Shown here: positions 62,004 to 64,000 of the stretch, piece after piece
Layout of the letters: each line of letters starts with the position of its first letter
How positions within the stretch are numbered: the first letter of the stretch is position 1
Source: Anaerolineae bacterium
GTDB lineage: Bacteria > Chloroflexota > Anaerolineae > 4572-78 > J111
Direction of reading: 5' to 3'
Assembly: GCA_023382535.1 (NCBI GenBank)
Contig: JAHDWA010000001.1
Location: 248,001-312,000, forward strand
DNA length: 64,000 nt
The notes under the pieces: generated by a model
Told to the model about the DNA's origin: nothing
What the model saw: only the letters and a program-made list of their open reading frames with translations
The model's database searches: none
Translations under genes and position numbers: made by a program

Positions 62004-62771
62004 TCAGGCAATCGTGCCGGTATGCCGTAGTTTCGCCGCTACTCTATCGGCCTCATCGCGCATAAATTGCTCAAAATGGGGATAAACAAACCAGACCACA
62101 CCCACCCCAAGCAGCACGCCGGTGAGGAGCCGCATCCAGGAATTAAATGATCCTAGCGCGTCTCCAGCATAGAACCAGGCTGGCAGCACATTGCCGGTGA
62201 GAGCGGCCAGCCAGGCGTTTGAGTCACGAAAGCCGTTGCCAATCCCGGCCAGGTCGCTGACCATATGGGTGACGCCGTCGAGCGCCAGCGGCAAGATGAA
62301 CAACGGGACAGCCCAGACCGGCAGTGGCCTAAGCCGCCGGCGCAGCGGGGCAAAGAGCAAACCGGCGACAAAGATGGAGGTGTACATCGAAACCATCCGA
62401 TCAGACCAGGCTGCCTTCCAACCCATCTCTGGGTTGCCAATAAACTGGCGCAGGATCAGGGGATTGTTGGTGTTTCGCCAGGCGGCTTGAACCTCGGCCA
62501 GGGAATACATAGGCTTGGGACCGAAGAGGAAAAAGGAGCGTTGGGGCAGTTGATGGCACTGGGTGCTGTAGATCAGATAAATGGCGCCACCGGTGCGTTC
62601 ATGGCCGGTTGCCATCAGGACCGGTGCTAACCAGGGTAGGGTGACGTAAATGCCCCAAAGTAGGTTGAAAATCAACAACCAATGACGCAGGAAGCCAACT
62701 ATGCCTCGGTTTAGCGCAGTGGCCATGGTCCGCTGGCGAGCGGATAGTGAGGGTGAAACTGGAGTTGTCAT
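62004..62771 (-). CDS. DUF2085 membrane protein
   Basis: 255 residues, about five helices. STQCHQLPQRSFFLFGPKPM and the conserved SDRMVSMYTSIFVAG are the DUF2085 signature (C-H-Q...R-S-F-F). Function unknown; the Cys-His pair may bind metal or heme. GGAGCGTAG precedes ATG 62771. It lies 59 bases before CcmF and could be in one transcript with it. Confidence 0.85.
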   Translation of the reverse strand: MTTPVSPSLSARQRTMATALNRGIVGFLRHWLLIFNLLWGIYVTLPWLAPVLMATGHERTGGAIYLIYSTQCHQLPQRSFFLFGPKPMYSLAEVQAAWRNTNNPLILRQFIGNPEMGWKAAWSDRMVSMYTSIFVAGLLFAPLRRRLRPLPVWAVPLFILPLALDGVTHMVSDLAGIGNGFRDSNAWLAALTGNVLPAWFYAGDALGSFNSWMRLLTGVLLGVGVVWFVYPHFEQFMRDEADRVAAKLRHTGTIA

Positions 62772-62880
62772 TAGCTACGCTCCGTCTGCGTCACAGCCCG
62801 GGAACTTTTGGCCTCCAGCAAGCGTCATGACAGCCAGACAGTGGATATACTGAAACATCAAAAGAGAGAGATGGAGATAG

Positions 62881-63468
62881 ATGAAACGTCATTTATTTTT
62901 CTCACTGGCCTGTCTATTTCTCGCGACCGGGCTGCTCAGCGGATGCAGCGGGCAACCAGCTTCAACCGCGCCGCAAGTTGAGCCAACGCCGACCGCATCT
63001 CAGCCGCAGGTGAATAAAACTGATGAGCCACAGGTAACCGTTACGCCACCGACTGAGCCGACCCCCGAACCAGAGAGCGCTGAAACGAGCGAGCCGGAGG
63101 CGCCCATCGTCTCGCCCGGCGGGCCGGTCACCGATTATACGAGCCTGATCGATCAACTTCGCGCTGCCGGAGCCACTGCCGAGCCTGCCGGAGCGGTGTC
63201 ACAGCCTTTCTTTTCGGTCAAAGGTCAGGTCATTAAGGTCAACGGGGAGGATGTCCAGGTCTTTGAGTATACCGACGCTGCCGCTGCTGAGGCAGAAGCC
63301 GCCACTGTTTCGCCGGACGGCGGGTCAATTGGGACCAGTATGGTGACGTGGGTGTCAGCGCCCCATTTTTACAAAACAGGCAAGTTGATTGTGCTGTATG
63401 TTGGTAATAACCAGACCACTCTCGCCGCCCTGGAAACGGCCTTAGGGCCGCAATTTGCCGGCAGATAG
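62881..63468 (+). CDS. Small secreted lipoprotein
   Basis: 195 residues, on the plus strand. Signal ending in the lipobox LLSGCSGQ, a Pro/Thr/Glu-rich spacer, then a compact domain: SLIDQLRAAGATAEPAGAVS, FFSVKGQVIKVNGEDVQVFE, APHFYKTGKLIVLYVG. Proteins with this last domain occur widely in bacteria without a known function. A TATACT near 62846 may be the -10. It ends at a bidirectional hairpin shared with the next gene. Confidence 0.8.
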   Translation: MKRHLFFSLACLFLATGLLSGCSGQPASTAPQVEPTPTASQPQVNKTDEPQVTVTPPTEPTPEPESAETSEPEAPIVSPGGPVTDYTSLIDQLRAAGATAEPAGAVSQPFFSVKGQVIKVNGEDVQVFEYTDAAAAEAEAATVSPDGGSIGTSMVTWVSAPHFYKTGKLIVLYVGNNQTTLAALETALGPQFAGR

Positions 63469-63505
63469 GCTGTCAATCATCCCTGTTGTCGCCTGGTAAA
63501 CTTCT

Positions 63506-63545
63506 GAGCAGGCGCAGGATCAAGTTTGAGCGCCTGCTCTTTCTA
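63506..63545. terminator. Bidirectional terminator between convergent genes
   Basis: GAGCAGGCGC (63506-63515) pairs perfectly with GCGCCTGCTC (63530-63539), followed by TTTCTATT on the plus strand. It lies between the plus-strand lipoprotein and the minus-strand YtkA-like gene. Confidence 0.8.
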
Positions 63546-63935
63546 TTGAAATTCCAGATTAAACTCTTCGGCCACATCGAGCGGTGCTTTCTTTACCTGA
63601 ACCGTCACTTTCCACGGCCCGCTCATGCCAAAATTGGCCGCGATAGTGTAGCGCCCGCCACCCTGGGGAGTAGCTCTCCCGTTCATATTCATGCCCTTCA
63701 TCTCGGTATGATCGGCAAAAACGAACACATCCGCGTCGGGGATCGGTTGGCCGTTGGCGTCGTTGACCGTCACCATCAGTTCAACCTCGCCACTCCTCGG
63801 TGGATTGGGATTGGTCGTCAGCGAAACTTTTGGGCCAGCTTGTGCTGGAGTCGGCGATGGGGCCGCCGCACCACCACAGGCAGCGAGAAGGGTTAATCCG
63901 GCCAACAGGAAAACGACTAAGAAAATTGAACGCAT
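63543..63935 (-). CDS. YtkA/FixH-like lipoprotein
   Basis: 130 residues from ATG 63935, with AGGAG seven bases upstream. Lipobox LLAACGG, short Pro/Ser spacer, then the YtkA-like domain: PPRSGEVELMVTVNDANGQP, ADHTEMKGMNMNGRA with several Met and a His that may bind copper, and YTIAANFGMSGPWKVTVQVK. Such proteins are implicated in copper delivery to oxidases, which fits the SCO and copper genes elsewhere in the window. Confidence 0.82.
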   Translation of the reverse strand: MRSIFLVVFLLAGLTLLAACGGAAAPSPTPAQAGPKVSLTTNPNPPRSGEVELMVTVNDANGQPIPDADVFVFADHTEMKGMNMNGRATPQGGGRYTIAANFGMSGPWKVTVQVKKAPLDVAEEFNLEFQ

Positions 63936-64000
63936 CTTTGTGCTCCTAAGTGAAAAATGTTGGGTGAATGAGCTTCATGAGGCGCTCACATCCATCATAT

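Overview
The window looks like a chromosomal piece of an uncultured Chloroflexota bacterium (Anaerolineae/Caldilineae-like), probably from a metagenome. This is an inference. It rests on an archaeal-type GAPDH beside ATP-dependent PEPCK, lipoproteins with long Thr/Pro spacers after the lipobox, a SigZ-type sigma factor, a split CrtYc/CrtYd-type lycopene cyclase, and many G/C-rich intergenic minisatellites. Almost everything is on the minus strand; only an Nramp transporter and one small lipoprotein are on the plus strand. No tRNA, rRNA, CRISPR array, transposase or phage gene was seen.

Regions, left to right. 1-5.1 kb: a GH57 glycosidase cut by the window edge, pckA, type II GAPDH and small ORFs. 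5.1-13.6 kb: a multidrug-type ABC exporter operon (unknown protein, two-NBD ATPase, two ABC-2 permeases, two HlyD-like adaptors, the last frameshifted from an SH3b tail). Its promoter region carries four CTACCTG/CAGGTAG half-sites next to a NarL/LuxR regulator gene. 13.6-19.7 kb: sigZ and small ORFs, a UbiB-like kinase with an in-frame TGA before its last membrane helix, Hsp20, geranylgeranyl reductase and DUF2933. 19.9-21.3 kb: Nramp behind two tandem TTTAG-N6-CTAAA boxes. 21.3-32 kb: partial complex I membrane arm (NuoL, NuoM, NuoH, NuoL) containing a degenerate receiver-domain gene, then CrtYd, FtsH and CrtYc. 32-43.8 kb: small metal-related proteins, ferric reductase-like protein, C39 peptidase, acyltransferase, hydrolase, a VWA protein beside a protein with five [DE]WxxD[FL] repeats, ICMT, L,D-transpeptidase, M28 peptidase and SCO.

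43.8-46 kb is a segmental duplication: the same promoter with a 21-bp palindrome over its -10 drives SCO and a small-protein/response-regulator operon, and decayed gene copies lie between. 46-52.6 kb is a copper-homeostasis block (multicopper oxidase, DUF4396, CopA, CopZ, CsoR, YHS protein, flavin reductase) behind a consensus promoter with a CsoR-like operator at its start site. 52.6-59.9 kb holds two ABC importers without ATPases (peptide/nickel type and sugar type); their unrelated binding proteins share nearly the same promoter, inverted repeat and signal peptide. The last 4 kb has CcmF, a DUF2085 membrane protein and two lipoproteins.

Functional themes are respiration and copper handling (complex I, CcmF, SCO, multicopper oxidase, CopA/CopZ/CsoR, YtkA-like lipoprotein), isoprenoid/carotenoid metabolism (geranylgeranyl reductase, lycopene cyclase, UbiB-like kinase), and export/import. 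Several genes show single-base or single-codon lesions (SH3b tail, CrtYd, UbiB); these may be assembly errors or real decay and should be checked against reads.
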